64,000 bases of DNA. Source: Chloroflexota bacterium (GTDB taxonomy: Bacteria > Chloroflexota > Ktedonobacteria > Ktedonobacterales > JADMIN01). The notes beneath the pieces are model-generated. The model was given only the letters and a program-made list of their open reading frames with translations. It was not told the origin of the DNA and did not search any database. Below, in pieces: positions 17,702 through 26,868 of the stretch. The DNA lies in NCBI GenBank assembly GCA_021323855.1, contig JAJPKE010000017.1:124001-188000 (forward strand), given 5' to 3'. The position numbers and the translations under genes are program-made. The first letter of the stretch is position 1. Each line of letters starts with the position of its first letter.

Positions 17702-18196
17702 ATGATGTCTGATATACCGTCAGCTAGCACACCGACCATCGAGATTGCCGAGGCGACCATCAGCGACGTAGAACATATTTTGCCGCTCTTCTGCGCCTAC
17801 CGCGAGTTCTATGGCGGGTTGCCGGAGGTGGAGGCCTCACGGGAATACATCACCGAGCGACTCATCCTGCGTGATGGCGTGATATTCCTGGCGTGGTTGC
17901 GTGAAGGTGAGGGAGCGGTCGCACGTCCGGTGGGCATGGCACAATTGCACATGTCGTATTCCTCCGGCGCGCTCAAACGCCGCTGGATTCTCAACGATCT
18001 CTTCGTAGCGCCGCAGGCGCGTCGCATTGGCATTGGCCGTTTGCTGCTGGAACGATGCCGCGCCTTCGCCATCGAGACCCGCGCGGCAGGGCTACAGTTG
18101 CGCACGGAGGTAGATAACGCCGCCGCGCAGGCGCTCTATGAGTCGTGCGGCTGGCTGCGCGACGAGCGTTTTTACACCTACAACCTGACAGTCTAA
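17702..18196 (+). CDS. GNAT family N-acetyltransferase
   Basis: 164 residues. The start is taken at ATG 17702 or 17705, four to seven bases after GGAGG; a GTG 18 bases earlier overlaps the ribosome binding site. Typical GNAT layout: acidic substrate segment LPLFCAYREFYGG, strand ILNDLFVAPQARRIGIGRLLL with the acetyl-CoA loop Q/R-x-x-G-I-G, and C-terminal NAAAQALYESCGWLRDERFYTY. Acceptor unknown. It follows the cupin gene. Confidence 0.85.
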   Translation: MMSDIPSASTPTIEIAEATISDVEHILPLFCAYREFYGGLPEVEASREYITERLILRDGVIFLAWLREGEGAVARPVGMAQLHMSYSSGALKRRWILNDLFVAPQARRIGIGRLLLERCRAFAIETRAAGLQLRTEVDNAAAQALYESCGWLRDERFYTYNLTV

Positions 18197-18223
18197 TGTT
18201 TGGTTGGGGCGACGCTTGCGCTT

Positions 18224-18285
18224 GGTGGCGCAGACATTCCTGTCTGCCGATCCTCATTGTCGCAGACAAGAATGTCTGCGCTACC
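18224..18285. repeat. 24-bp-arm inverted repeat
   Basis: Arms 18224-18247 and 18262-18285 are complementary at 22 of 24 positions, with a 14-base loop. Each arm contains GCAGACATTC or its complement. It lies 28 bases after the GNAT stop and resembles a small non-autonomous palindromic element. On the plus strand it could also act as a terminator. Confidence 0.7.
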
Positions 18286-18447
18286 GAAGAAACGCGGGGT
18301 AGTCGCATGCCTCACTAAAATGCCGCCCGGCAGATATGCCAGACGGCGTTGCTTCTTCCTGGTAGCCTTATCGTTCGCGGAACGAAAGAATCTGCGAGCA
18401 TCAAGGAAACCAGAAGAAATCAGGAAAACCTGGGAAATCAATGCCTG

Positions 18448-18894
18448 TCAGTGCCAGATCGAGCGCGGAAAGTGATTGGCCGTTTGTAGATAGGTGGCTT
18501 CGTCGGCTTCGATCAGCAGCTTATGCGCAAGGATCACGTCAGCTTCCGGCAAGCTCTCGGTTGGCTGCACACAGAGCCGTTCGAGAACACGCCCATCCTC
18601 ATAGACCAGCACCTGACCGGGGCCACGCGGGATGCGATAGAAGCGCCCCTCGTGCCCCGGACTGGGCACGTCCAGATAGGAATTAGTGGCAAGCTGACGA
18701 TACTCAGCGGGCGTCAGGCTGGAACGCAACAGACTCTCGGCCACATGGTCCGCCGCGACCGGCCACCAGGAGCGTTGCCGCAGCCAGGGCAACAGGCGGC
18801 CATTCGTCACCGACCAATCCGAGATCATCTGAAAGAACCAGAGAACGCCGACCAACGTGAGAACCACCACAACGATTGGAGCCACGTCGTTCAT
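18448..18894 (-). CDS. Small membrane-anchored protein, unknown
   Basis: 148 residues. One N-terminal helix (residues 5-24, PIVVVVLTLVGVLWFFQMIS), then a soluble domain with PVAADHVAESLLRSSLTPAEY, IPRGPGQVLVYEDGR and EADVILAHKLLIEADEATYL. I do not recognise the family. GAGGGT lies immediately before the ATG. It follows the 81-residue gene by 16 bases and is probably co-transcribed with it. Confidence 0.6.
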   Translation of the reverse strand: MNDVAPIVVVVLTLVGVLWFFQMISDWSVTNGRLLPWLRQRSWWPVAADHVAESLLRSSLTPAEYRQLATNSYLDVPSPGHEGRFYRIPRGPGQVLVYEDGRVLERLCVQPTESLPEADVILAHKLLIEADEATYLQTANHFPRSIWH

Positions 18895-18910
18895 ACCCTC
18901 GACCTATACC

Positions 18911-19156
18911 CTAGCCGCCGACGACGCGCGGCACCATCAGGATTTGCTCAGCTTCGCGGTCGAACTGCTCGATGCGTTCTGCTGGCTTCCCTGGGGTCAT
19001 GCGAACGGCGGTCGCGCCGCGTGCGCGCTGTTCCTCAAAGATGCGCTCTGCCTCGCGGATGGCTGCCAGGGCATCGGGGTCGCCGATCTCCACCTGAGCG
19101 TTGTTCCATTCAAACCGATCATCACCGTTCCGCGATAAAACACGTAGCATGCCCAT
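18911..19156 (-). CDS. Small conserved-looking protein, unknown
   Basis: 81 residues from ATG 19156, chosen because AGGAGG lies nine bases upstream; the frame could be read from 19252. A short beta part (MLRVLSRNGDDRFEWN) is followed by a helix (DPDALAAIREAERIFEEQRARG) and a C-terminal segment. No family recognised. A sigma70-like promoter at 19379-19407 suggests a leader of more than 200 bases. Confidence 0.55.
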   Translation of the reverse strand: MGMLRVLSRNGDDRFEWNNAQVEIGDPDALAAIREAERIFEEQRARGATAVRMTPGKPAERIEQFDREAEQILMVPRVVGG

Positions 19157-19305
19157 AGCTGCAAGCCTCCTCATAAGCCAACGCAAATACAGAAATGGCG
19201 CAACGCACACGTCCGCGCGTGCTGTGGGAATGGGTCCTGCTGCGCCGGGCACGCAAAGAGGAAAGCGCCCGGTGGGTGAAGGGCCGAGACTGTCTCCGAT
19301 TGACT

Positions 19306-19345
19306 GAGCAACCGCGCGAACTCCTAATTCTTCGCTCAGTTGCTC
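19306..19345 (-). ncRNA. Structured leader hairpin upstream of the 81-residue gene
   Basis: GAGCAAC (19306-19312) pairs with GTTGCTC (19339-19345), enclosing partly complementary GCGCGAAC/GTTCGC-like sequence. It lies in the predicted transcript leader. No riboswitch class was recognised. Confidence 0.3.
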
Positions 19346-19378
19346 CCTACAGGGCCACCAAGTCAGCGTATGCTAACG

Positions 19379-19407
19379 AGTGTAGCACAAGCATCACAAG
19401 GTTTCAA
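19379..19407 (-). promoter_or_regulatory. Sigma70-like promoter, minus strand
   Basis: On the minus strand TTGAAA (19407-19402), a 17-base spacer and TACACT (19384-19379). It probably drives the two small genes ending at 18448. Confidence 0.5.
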
Positions 19408-19487
19408 GGCACGTCAAGCACGTACAACCCACGGGCATGATACGCGCCAAACCTCATTTGGTATATACGTTCGCGGTTACTGATTGC

Positions 19488-20792
19488 TCACCTGTAGACC
19501 GCGCGCAGGTGCCGGTTCATCGTCGCAGCAATGGCCAGCGCAAAGAGCGGCACGGACAATGCCAGCACAGCAGAAATGGGGCCAATCAATTGAATCAGCA
19601 GCCCCGTCAGCGCCAACCCGATGGGCTGGCTGCCAAAAGCGATCAGACGGAAGACCGCATTGACGCGCCCTTGATACTGGTCGGGAATCATGGAGAGCCG
19701 GTAGCTGAACTGCGCGCCGATATAGATGGGCACGACGATATAGTTGAGCATGTTTGCCACAGCAAGCAGCAGCGGATTGAAGGCGACCGCGAACAAGAGC
19801 CACGACAACGCCCATATCCAGGTTGAGCCGATTATCATGTGTGGGAAAGGCAGGCGCTTTTGCAAGAATCCCAGCAGCAGCGAGCCGATGATCGCGCCCA
19901 CACCACCTGCGCCAAAGATCAACCCCAACTCAACGGATGAGACGTGTTCCTGTTGCGCTAGCACAATGATAATCAGCGAGTAGCCGAAGCTCGATATCAT
20001 CAGCCCGCTGGTGAGGATGGCCAGGAACCGCAACACCGGCGCACGCCAGAGCCAGGCGATGCCCTCTCTGATCTCGCGCCAGAGCGTCGCTGGCGTGATC
20101 TTGCTGTGTTCGCGCTGTTCTTGAAACTGTTGATGGATAAAGAGCAGCGAGACAACTGAGACAGCGTATGAGATGGCATCCGCTAAGAAGGCAAACGCGC
20201 TGCTAACGCTATAGAATAGCCCTTCGAGCGCAGGACCAACCATCACAGCCGTTGAGTCCAGCGCCTGCGATTGCGCGACGGCTGCCGTTAGTTGTTCCGC
20301 CGGAACGACATGTGGAATACTGGCAGTTTCCGCCAGCGTGAAAAACACCATCAAGGTGCCCTCGATCAGCGTCACAAGGTACAGTTGCGCAATACTCAGG
20401 TGCCTGAGCGCCAACGCAAACGGAATGCTGCCGAGCGCAATAGCCCGCCCCACATCGCAAACGATCATCACCCGCTTGCGATTCATCCGGTCAACCAGCG
20501 CGCCCGCAGGCAGCATCAGCACCAGATAGGGCAGACCGCGCAATGCCCCAATCAGGCCAGTCTGCACCGCCGAATGAGTGAGCGCATACATCAGCACCGG
20601 AAAGGCAATCAGGGATACCTGCGAGCCAACTGAGGAGACGAACTGACCGCCCCACAGCAGCGCAAAGTTGCGATTGCGCCAGAGCGGCGGCAGCTTCTGA
20701 GGTTTATTGTGTGCCAGAACTTCCAGTCCTGTAGCATCTGTAGCATCTGCAACAGGGGCTAAGGCTGGTAAATCAGGTTCTCGGATACTCAC
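19488..20792 (-). CDS. MFS exporter (MFS_3/EntS-like)
   Basis: 434 residues with about twelve membrane helices. The cytoplasmic N-terminus ends RNRNFALLWGGQFVSSVGSQ, typical of the MFS_3 branch. Between helices 2 and 3 is PAGALVDRMNRKRVMIVCDV, the MFS motif A with Asp-Arg and Arg-Lys. Family members export siderophores or macrolides; substrate not inferable. The N-terminal 25 residues include an Asp-Ala-Thr duplication encoded by a nonamer repeat (20731-20748). It lies 375 bases after fni on the same strand, with two hairpins between. Confidence 0.85.
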   Translation of the reverse strand: MSIREPDLPALAPVADATDATGLEVLAHNKPQKLPPLWRNRNFALLWGGQFVSSVGSQVSLIAFPVLMYALTHSAVQTGLIGALRGLPYLVLMLPAGALVDRMNRKRVMIVCDVGRAIALGSIPFALALRHLSIAQLYLVTLIEGTLMVFFTLAETASIPHVVPAEQLTAAVAQSQALDSTAVMVGPALEGLFYSVSSAFAFLADAISYAVSVVSLLFIHQQFQEQREHSKITPATLWREIREGIAWLWRAPVLRFLAILTSGLMISSFGYSLIIIVLAQQEHVSSVELGLIFGAGGVGAIIGSLLLGFLQKRLPFPHMIIGSTWIWALSWLLFAVAFNPLLLAVANMLNYIVVPIYIGAQFSYRLSMIPDQYQGRVNAVFRLIAFGSQPIGLALTGLLIQLIGPISAVLALSVPLFALAIAATMNRHLRAVYR

Positions 20793-20980
20793 GAGCGACC
20801 ACTTTCCAAAAAAGATGACAGGACATCACGCCGAAGCGCGAGATGCGGGAAGTTGAGAAGAGGGGAAGAGCCAGGAGTATCGCCCAGAGGAGAAAGGATA
20901 AACATGGCGACAACACAAACTTTCCACCATTGCTCTCTCTGTAGCGTAGAATGGTGGGCTACGGGTATGCGCCTTGTTTA

Positions 20981-21013
20981 GCCGCGTAAGCGAATGCGCC
21001 GGGCTTACGCGGC
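20981..21013 (-). terminator. Perfect 11-bp hairpin upstream of MFS gene
   Basis: GCCGCGTAAGC (20981-20991) and GCTTACGCGGC (21003-21013) with an 11-base loop. It has no T-run on the minus side, so it may be leader structure rather than a terminator. Confidence 0.5.
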
Positions 21014-21016
21014 AAA

Positions 21017-21045
21017 GACACTCATGATGATGAAGCATGAGTGTC
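21017..21045 (-). terminator. Perfect 10-bp hairpin after fni
   Basis: GACACTCATG (21017-21026) and CATGAGTGTC (21036-21045), nine-base loop, followed on the minus strand by TTT. It probably ends fni transcription, and stands three bases from the next hairpin. Confidence 0.5.
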
Positions 21046-21167
21046 TCCAACCTCCTAGAAAGAGGCTGTGTGTCCGATAGAAGTTCATGGGAGGCATGTT
21101 CGCACGAGAAATAAAGCGCGTCAAGGCAGAAATCTGCTAGATGTGTAGAACTGGCATCACCAACGAG

Positions 21168-22289
21168 CTACCAGCCACGCCGCGCCAGCGCCCGTAGCTC
21201 AACGCCAAAGCCGCGCTGCTCCAGCCATTCGCGCGTTGCGCCCGTCACCACGACCGGCGCGCGCTGGAGGTCTGCAATGGTGGCCGCGCCGGAAAGCTGC
21301 ATCGCCACGCGCAGTTCCGCCAGGAATTGCTCTAAGAACTCGCGTAGCGCCGTCTCGCCTTCGCTGGCGGCCTTCAGGAAGGGGAAACCCATGCCCACCA
21401 GCGTCGCGCCCAGCGCCAGCGCACGCGCCGCATCCAGCCCGCTGCGCACGCCGCCGGTGGCGATGATCGGCAGCCCCGGCGCTCCCTGCATGGATTCCAC
21501 CACCGCAATCGGCGTAGCGATGCCCCAATCGCGGAAAAGCTGGCCGATGGCAGCCGTGCGTGTATCGCCCCGCGACGCCGCGCGCACGCTCTCCATCGCC
21601 GCCATGCTGCTGCCGCCAGCGCCGCCTACGTCAATCGCCGCCGCGCCCGCCGCTTTGAGCGCCCGCGCCTGCTCGTAGCCGATGCCCGCGCCGGTTTCTT
21701 TGGCGATCACTGGCACACCGACGGTCGCGGCGGTCTGGGCGAGCGCGGCAAGGCAGCCGCGCGCACGCCGGTCGCCCTCCGGCTGCGCAGCCTCCTGCAA
21801 GAAGTTCAGGTGCAGCGCCAGGGCATCCGCGCCGATCATCTCCACCGCCGCCCGCGCCTGCTCCGGCGCGAAGGCGGGGCGGTTGCGCTGCGCGATTAGT
21901 TGCGGTGCGCCGATGTTGGCGATGAGGAAAGCATGGGGCGCATGCTCGCGTACCACGCGATAGGTCGCCGCCAGCGCCGGATCAGCGAGCGCAGCGCGCT
22001 GGCTGCCCACACCCATCGCCAGCCCGTATTCCTCCGCGATGGTCGCCAGCCGCGCGTTGATGCCCGCGACATCGGGATGCCCACCAGTCAGCGAGGAGAC
22101 GAAGATAGGATAGCCCAGCCGCTTGCCCAGGAACTCAACGCCGGTGTCAATCTCCTCCAGGTCCACCTCCGGCAACGCCTGATGCACCAGCCGTACATCA
22201 CCCCAGGAGGCGGACTGCGGCGCGGAGACATCATTCTGGAGCGAGACGTTCACATGCTCGATTTTGCGCTGCTTAACTTCATCTGACAT
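21168..22289 (-). CDS. fni: Type 2 isopentenyl-diphosphate delta-isomerase
   Basis: 373 residues. FMN-dependent TIM-barrel enzyme that interconverts isopentenyl and dimethylallyl diphosphate. Seen: N-terminal RKIEHVNVSL, PIFVSSLTGGHP, AMGVGSQRAAL, NIGAPQLI, a catalytic-region LALHLNFLQEAAQPEGD, VIAKETGAGI, DVGGAGGSSM and IIATGGVRSGLDAARALALGA (phosphate/FMN loop). Length matches the family. Lateral neighbours are unrelated; it is divergent from the ABC exporter with about 300 bases between. Confidence 0.93.
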   Translation of the reverse strand: MSDEVKQRKIEHVNVSLQNDVSAPQSASWGDVRLVHQALPEVDLEEIDTGVEFLGKRLGYPIFVSSLTGGHPDVAGINARLATIAEEYGLAMGVGSQRAALADPALAATYRVVREHAPHAFLIANIGAPQLIAQRNRPAFAPEQARAAVEMIGADALALHLNFLQEAAQPEGDRRARGCLAALAQTAATVGVPVIAKETGAGIGYEQARALKAAGAAAIDVGGAGGSSMAAMESVRAASRGDTRTAAIGQLFRDWGIATPIAVVESMQGAPGLPIIATGGVRSGLDAARALALGATLVGMGFPFLKAASEGETALREFLEQFLAELRVAMQLSGAATIADLQRAPVVVTGATREWLEQRGFGVELRALARRGW

Positions 22290-22477
22290 CGCTCATCCTG
22301 TCTCGTATCTCATATCTCATACAAAGATTGCTACAATCCCACATTCCTCTGAACAATGAACAAATGCCCAACTGCCCTGCCCACTTGGCGTTGGGCGATA
22401 AGAGATTCCATCTCGCTCGCAAGGCGCCCACAGTATATGATAGGTGTCCGCTGAACCGATTGGCAAAACAGGCACAT

Positions 22478-22506
22478 TTGGCGGGGTGGCGGCGTCATAG
22501 TACAAT
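22478..22506 (+). promoter_or_regulatory. Promoter candidate for the ABC exporter operon
   Basis: TTGGCG (22478-22483), a 17-base spacer and TACAAT (22501-22506), about 90 bases upstream of the permease ATG. The surrounding 22290-22598 interval holds no credible gene. Confidence 0.5.
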
Positions 22507-22598
22507 AGGCGCCACGACAACGCTGAGGTTCTTCGCACTCATGTAGGTGTGCGCGCTCCACTTTTGGCTCCGCACGGGTAGGGGAGGGTACGGGCAGG

Positions 22599-25500
22599 AT
22601 GGCACAGAGGACTAAGACGACTCATACGACACAAGCGCCGCCAGCAGCGCAATCTACGACGCAAGCGCCACGCCGGCGACGCGGCAACTTGTTTCGGACG
22701 ACGTTTACGCTGGCCTCCTGGCGGCTGCGCCAGACATGGCGACTGCTTCTGCTCTCCGGGCTGGGCACCATCGCCGCCGTCATGCTCGTCTGCGCCGTGC
22801 CGCTCTTCTCGGAAATCGCACTCAGCGCCGGATTGCGTGGTGTGCTGGCAAACGATCCCTCGGCAAGCCAACTCGTCATTCAGAGCAACGGCAACCTGAC
22901 CACCGAAAGCCAGGTGCAGCAGATACAGCAGCAACTGAACCAGTACGTCCATAGTGACCTGGGAAATTATGTGCCTGGGGGACCAATCTTCTCGATTGCG
23001 CTGAACAATTTGCCAGTTGCCTCGGTCGGACCGTCGCCAGTCTTGCAACCCGACCAGAACGGCCCTTCAGCGCAGATGAACATCGCCGGGGTAGATGATA
23101 GCGCGATGACTGACCATATCACGCTCATCAGCGGCAGGCTGCCGCAGGCAAACCCCAATGCGCTCGAAGTTGGCCTGACACAAAACGCCGCCACCGCGTT
23201 GCAGGCGAAGGTAGGGACCGTCATTATGGTGACGCCTCCACAATTTGGGCCGGCGAGTGGCACACCACCCACGATTCCCTTGCTGGTGACATGTATCTAT
23301 ACGGTCAATCAGGCAGGCGACCCCATCTTCACGGGGAATCCCTTTTTCGGACAATTCGGACAATATGGTGTAGCGTTCGGCTCAGGAGTGAATCGAGGGC
23401 AGAATCAGTCGAAGCCGCTCATCGCCGTTGCTTCAAACCAGGCAATGCTCAGCGCGCTGGCGGCATTCGAGAACAACGCCTCTGTGAAAGGCAACGTCGC
23501 CTACCCAGGACCACCACCGTTCAACTGGTATTACCATATTGATATTTCGCAGGTGACGATTGATAACGCCGATGACCTGACTGGCCGCCTGCAAAACTTC
23601 GAGTCGCATCTCTTCAATAATCTCAGTGGTGTGCCCGGATTCCAACCTGCGGGACCACCGACCACATTGCTGGATGATCTCATCCAATTCAAGGTGCAGA
23701 TCTTCGTTGCGCAGGTGCCGGTCGTTCTGCTGCTATTGCAAGTCTTCGGCCTGATTCTGCTCTTCATCAGCCTGATGATCAATCTGCTGGTGGAGCATCA
23801 GGCTGAGGCGATTGCCGTGTTGCGCAGCCGGGGCGCGCCGCGCGGGCTGATTTTCCGCGCGATGACGGTGCAAACGATCTGTATCTGTCTGCTGGCGCTG
23901 GTCGTAGGGCCGGTGCTGGCGTTCTTGCTCGTCGGTGTCATCGCCAGCAACGCGCTCGCTGGTCAGCAGAACGGTGCGCTCAGCGTCATCCTGGGCCATC
24001 CGCTGCAAACCGCCTGGGGGTTGCGCTGGTACGCACTGATAGCAGTGCTATGCGCCTTCGTCGCAATGGTCATCTCAACATATCGCGCCGCCAACCAGAA
24101 CATTCTGGCACTGCGCCGCGATTCCGCCCGTAGTAATCGCAAGCCCTTCTGGCAGCGGCTCAACCTGGATCTCATCATTGCGATAGTCGCGCTCGCCTGT
24201 TATGGCCTTTATACTGTTGCGGTCAATCGTGTGCCAGCGGGCGTGCGCATCTTCCTTTCGTGGCTGGCGCCGGTGGCGACGATTTTCTTCTTGGTGGCGG
24301 CGGCGCTCATCTTCTTGCGCTTCTTCCCCACGTTGCTGCGCCTGGGGGCGCGGCTGGCAAGCCGCAGCCGCAACGCCGCGCCGATGCTTGCCATTGGCCA
24401 GATGGCCCGTTCGCCGCGCCAGGCCAGCCGTATGACGCTGCTGCTGGGCCTTTCGACGGCGTTCGCGCTCTTTGCGCTGATCTTCTCCGCATCGCAATAT
24501 CAGCGCACGCTGGATGTCGCGTCTTTCACGGTCGGCTCAGACTTCAGCGGCCAGCTCAAAGTCGGCACGTTCTCGCCATCTGATCTGACCGCCAGTTACC
24601 AGCGTATCCCTGGCGTCACCTCTGCGACGCTGGCCTATACAGACAGCGTTTCGCCTGATAACCCGGTCAACAACCTCAGCACCATCCAGATCGTCGCTGC
24701 CGACGCCAGCACCTACGGACAGACAGTGCTCTGGCCGGACCAGAGCGGGAATCCCGTCCAACTGGCGGGCCAGCTTGCTAGCCAGCGCGACCAGGCCGTC
24801 GCCAATGATACCGTTCCGGCGGTGGTGGATCAGGCGTTTGCGCAGGCCATGCAGGTAACAACCGGCAGCCATTTTACGGTGAGACCCTCCGGCTATAAGG
24901 CTGGCCTTCAGACGATGCACTTTACGGTGCAAGCCGTCGTACGCAATATCCCCACGCTCTTCGACGACGCCGACACCAGCTTCAACACAGGTAATGCTGG
25001 TCTGCTGGTAGATTACCAGACGTTCGCTGCTGTCTATAAAGCGGATACGCAAACGGCGGCTCCATTACCCACTATGGTCTGGCTGCGCACGCTGGATGAT
25101 AGCGCGTCGCTGGCCTCAGTGCGCGCCGCGCTCAGTCACGGGCCATTGGCAGTTGACCAGTTGCAAGACCGGCGTGCGAACATCGAGCAGACACAGCGCA
25201 ACCCGCTGTTGATTGACCTCTTCGGCACGCTGGATATGGGCGCAGCCACTGCGCTGGCGCTGGCGCTGTTGGGCATTCTGGTGGCTTCATGGCTCAGCGC
25301 ACGCGGCAGAATCGTCAACTTTGCGCTGTTGCGCGCAATGGGGACCGAACCGAGGCAACTCACGAGCGTGCTGCTCTGGGAGCAGGGCATCGTCTATGCG
25401 CTCTCTATTGCGCTGGGCCTTGCCGCTGGCTTGTTGCTCTCGATTCTGGTGCTGCCAGTGCTGGTGATTGCCAATAGTATCACCGACCTGAACCATTTCG

Positions 25501-25667
25501 ATCCAACCAAGCTGGATATTCCGCCGGTGCATGCGGTTCTTCCTGTGCCGTTGCTAGGGGCCGCGCTGGGCGTGCTGGTAATCTTGTGCGTGATCTCGAT
25601 TGTCCTGATGACGGCGATTGCCTCGCGCGCTTCCATCAGCCAGGCGCTACGCCTGAACGAAGATTAG
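22599..25667 (+). CDS. ABC exporter permease, duplicated FtsX/MacB type
   Basis: 1022 residues. A Thr/Gln/Ala-rich N-terminus is followed by helix 1 (WRLLLLSGLGTIAAVMLVCAVPLF, about 48-70), a large external MacB-like domain (70-365), three helices with the FtsX signature (VVLLLLQVFGLILLFISLMINLL and VLRSRGAPRGLIFRAM), two further helices (about 505-570), a second external domain (620-850) and a second FtsX unit (about 865-1010, RAMGTEPRQLTSVLLWEQG). This is the two-module layout of large FtsX permeases that move lipoproteins, lipids or peptides without a substrate channel. Two ATPase genes follow in the same direction. Confidence 0.88.
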   Translation: MAQRTKTTHTTQAPPAAQSTTQAPRRRRGNLFRTTFTLASWRLRQTWRLLLLSGLGTIAAVMLVCAVPLFSEIALSAGLRGVLANDPSASQLVIQSNGNLTTESQVQQIQQQLNQYVHSDLGNYVPGGPIFSIALNNLPVASVGPSPVLQPDQNGPSAQMNIAGVDDSAMTDHITLISGRLPQANPNALEVGLTQNAATALQAKVGTVIMVTPPQFGPASGTPPTIPLLVTCIYTVNQAGDPIFTGNPFFGQFGQYGVAFGSGVNRGQNQSKPLIAVASNQAMLSALAAFENNASVKGNVAYPGPPPFNWYYHIDISQVTIDNADDLTGRLQNFESHLFNNLSGVPGFQPAGPPTTLLDDLIQFKVQIFVAQVPVVLLLLQVFGLILLFISLMINLLVEHQAEAIAVLRSRGAPRGLIFRAMTVQTICICLLALVVGPVLAFLLVGVIASNALAGQQNGALSVILGHPLQTAWGLRWYALIAVLCAFVAMVISTYRAANQNILALRRDSARSNRKPFWQRLNLDLIIAIVALACYGLYTVAVNRVPAGVRIFLSWLAPVATIFFLVAAALIFLRFFPTLLRLGARLASRSRNAAPMLAIGQMARSPRQASRMTLLLGLSTAFALFALIFSASQYQRTLDVASFTVGSDFSGQLKVGTFSPSDLTASYQRIPGVTSATLAYTDSVSPDNPVNNLSTIQIVAADASTYGQTVLWPDQSGNPVQLAGQLASQRDQAVANDTVPAVVDQAFAQAMQVTTGSHFTVRPSGYKAGLQTMHFTVQAVVRNIPTLFDDADTSFNTGNAGLLVDYQTFAAVYKADTQTAAPLPTMVWLRTLDDSASLASVRAALSHGPLAVDQLQDRRANIEQTQRNPLLIDLFGTLDMGAATALALALLGILVASWLSARGRIVNFALLRAMGTEPRQLTSVLLWEQGIVYALSIALGLAAGLLLSILVLPVLVIANSITDLNHFDPTKLDIPPVHAVLPVPLLGAALGVLVILCVISIVLMTAIASRASISQALRLNED

Positions 25668-25812
25668 ACTCTCGCGGCAGTAAACTGCCGGCGCACGGAA
25701 GAGAGGCTAAAGCCTTTGGTGAGGCGCAATGTTTAGGCTTCAGCTTTTGGCCCGTGCTCCGGCTTTTCAAAGCCGAGAGTAGGCCTATAGACTACGAAGG
25801 GGAGCTAGAGAT
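25668..25812 (+). repeat. Cluster of short hairpins between permease and ATPase genes
   Basis: Three small palindromes: CGGCAGTAAACTGCCG near 25676, AGGCTAAAGCCT near 25705 and CGGCTTTTCAAAGCCG near 25764. They may attenuate or process the mRNA so that permease and ATPases are expressed in different amounts. GGGGAG then precedes the ATPase start. Confidence 0.5.
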
Positions 25813-26868
25813 ATGGCGATGATGCACCTGATGCAACCGCTCCAGGGCGCGCCGGATGCGCTGATGGTCTGCGACAATCTGGTGAAAATCTATAAAGTGG
25901 ATGACCTGGAAGTGGTGGCGCTGCAAGGGCTGGACCTGGAGGTGCGGCGCGGCGAGATGGTGGCGCTGGTGGGGGCCAGCGGCTCCGGCAAAAGCACGCT
26001 GCTCAATGTGATCGGCGGGCTGGATGCGCCCAGCGCCGGACGCTGCTATGTCTCCGGCAACGATCTGACACGCATGAACGAGGAGCAGCGCACGCTCTAT
26101 CGCTGCTTCGAGGTTGGGCATATCTGGCAGCAGAGCGGGCGCAACCTGTTGCCGGAACTGACGCTACACGAGAATGTGATGCTGCCGCAGGCGCTCGGCG
26201 GTGTACCTGCGCGGCTGCGCGCCAGACGCGCCAGCGAACTGCTGACGCAAGTGGGGCTGGGTCATATGCAGCGGAAAAAGCCGTACCAGCTCTCCGGCGG
26301 CGAGCAGCAGCGCGGCGGCATCGCCGTGGCGCTCGCCAACAATCCGGCGCTGTTGCTGGCGGACGAGCCAACCGGCGAACTGGATAGCGTGACGGCGGGC
26401 GAGGTCTTCGCGCTGCTGCGGCAGCTCAACACCAGCCTGGGGCTGACTATGCTGATCGTCACCCACGACGCCGCCATCGCCGGGCTGGCGGACCGCACCA
26501 TCGCCATCCGCGACGGGCGCACCAGCACGGAGACGGTGCGACGTGATGCGCCATTAGCGCCAGGTATGGCGGGCGGCGCCAGCGCAGTGATTGGCCTCTC
26601 CAGCGAGACACACCGCGAGTCTGTGCTGATTGATCGCGTCGGGCGGCTGCAACTGCCGCACGAGGCCATCGAGCGCATCGCATTCAATGGTCGCGCCGAG
26701 GTGCGCATCGAAGACGATCATGTCGAACTCTGGCCGGCGGAGACCAGCAATGGCGCGAATGACACGAATGGCGCAAATAGCCATGATGTACCCACCGTGG
26801 ACGGGACAATTCAGCAGAATAATCAGGATAGCCAGCAGAGTCGAAATAATCAGGAGGAACGCGCATGA
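25813..26868 (+). CDS. ABC transporter ATPase (LolD/MacB type) with C-terminal extension
   Basis: 351 residues. Walker A GASGSGKST (about 56-64), Q-loop region, signature [10 protein letters not shown], Walker B LLLADEPTGELDS and H-loop VTHDA. After the normal domain end (about 245) there are 105 extra residues: a small alpha/beta segment (VLIDRVGRLQLPHEAIERIA) and a tail of Asn/Gln/Asp repeats, partly coded by nonamers at 26749-26775. The signature has Gly-Gly where Arg-Val is usual. It overlaps the next gene by four bases. Confidence 0.9.
   Translation: MAMMHLMQPLQGAPDALMVCDNLVKIYKVDDLEVVALQGLDLEVRRGEMVALVGASGSGKSTLLNVIGGLDAPSAGRCYVSGNDLTRMNEEQRTLYRCFEVGHIWQQSGRNLLPELTLHENVMLPQALGGVPARLRARRASELLTQVGLGHMQRKKPYQLSGGEQQRGGIAVALANNPALLLADEPTGELDSVTAGEVFALLRQLNTSLGLTMLIVTHDAAIAGLADRTIAIRDGRTSTETVRRDAPLAPGMAGGASAVIGLSSETHRESVLIDRVGRLQLPHEAIERIAFNGRAEVRIEDDHVELWPAETSNGANDTNGANSHDVPTVDGTIQQNNQDSQQSRNNQEERA

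Noticed and set aside
19195..19440. 81-codon plus-strand frame
   Set aside because: It overlaps a well-formed minus-strand promoter and leader and has no recognisable features.
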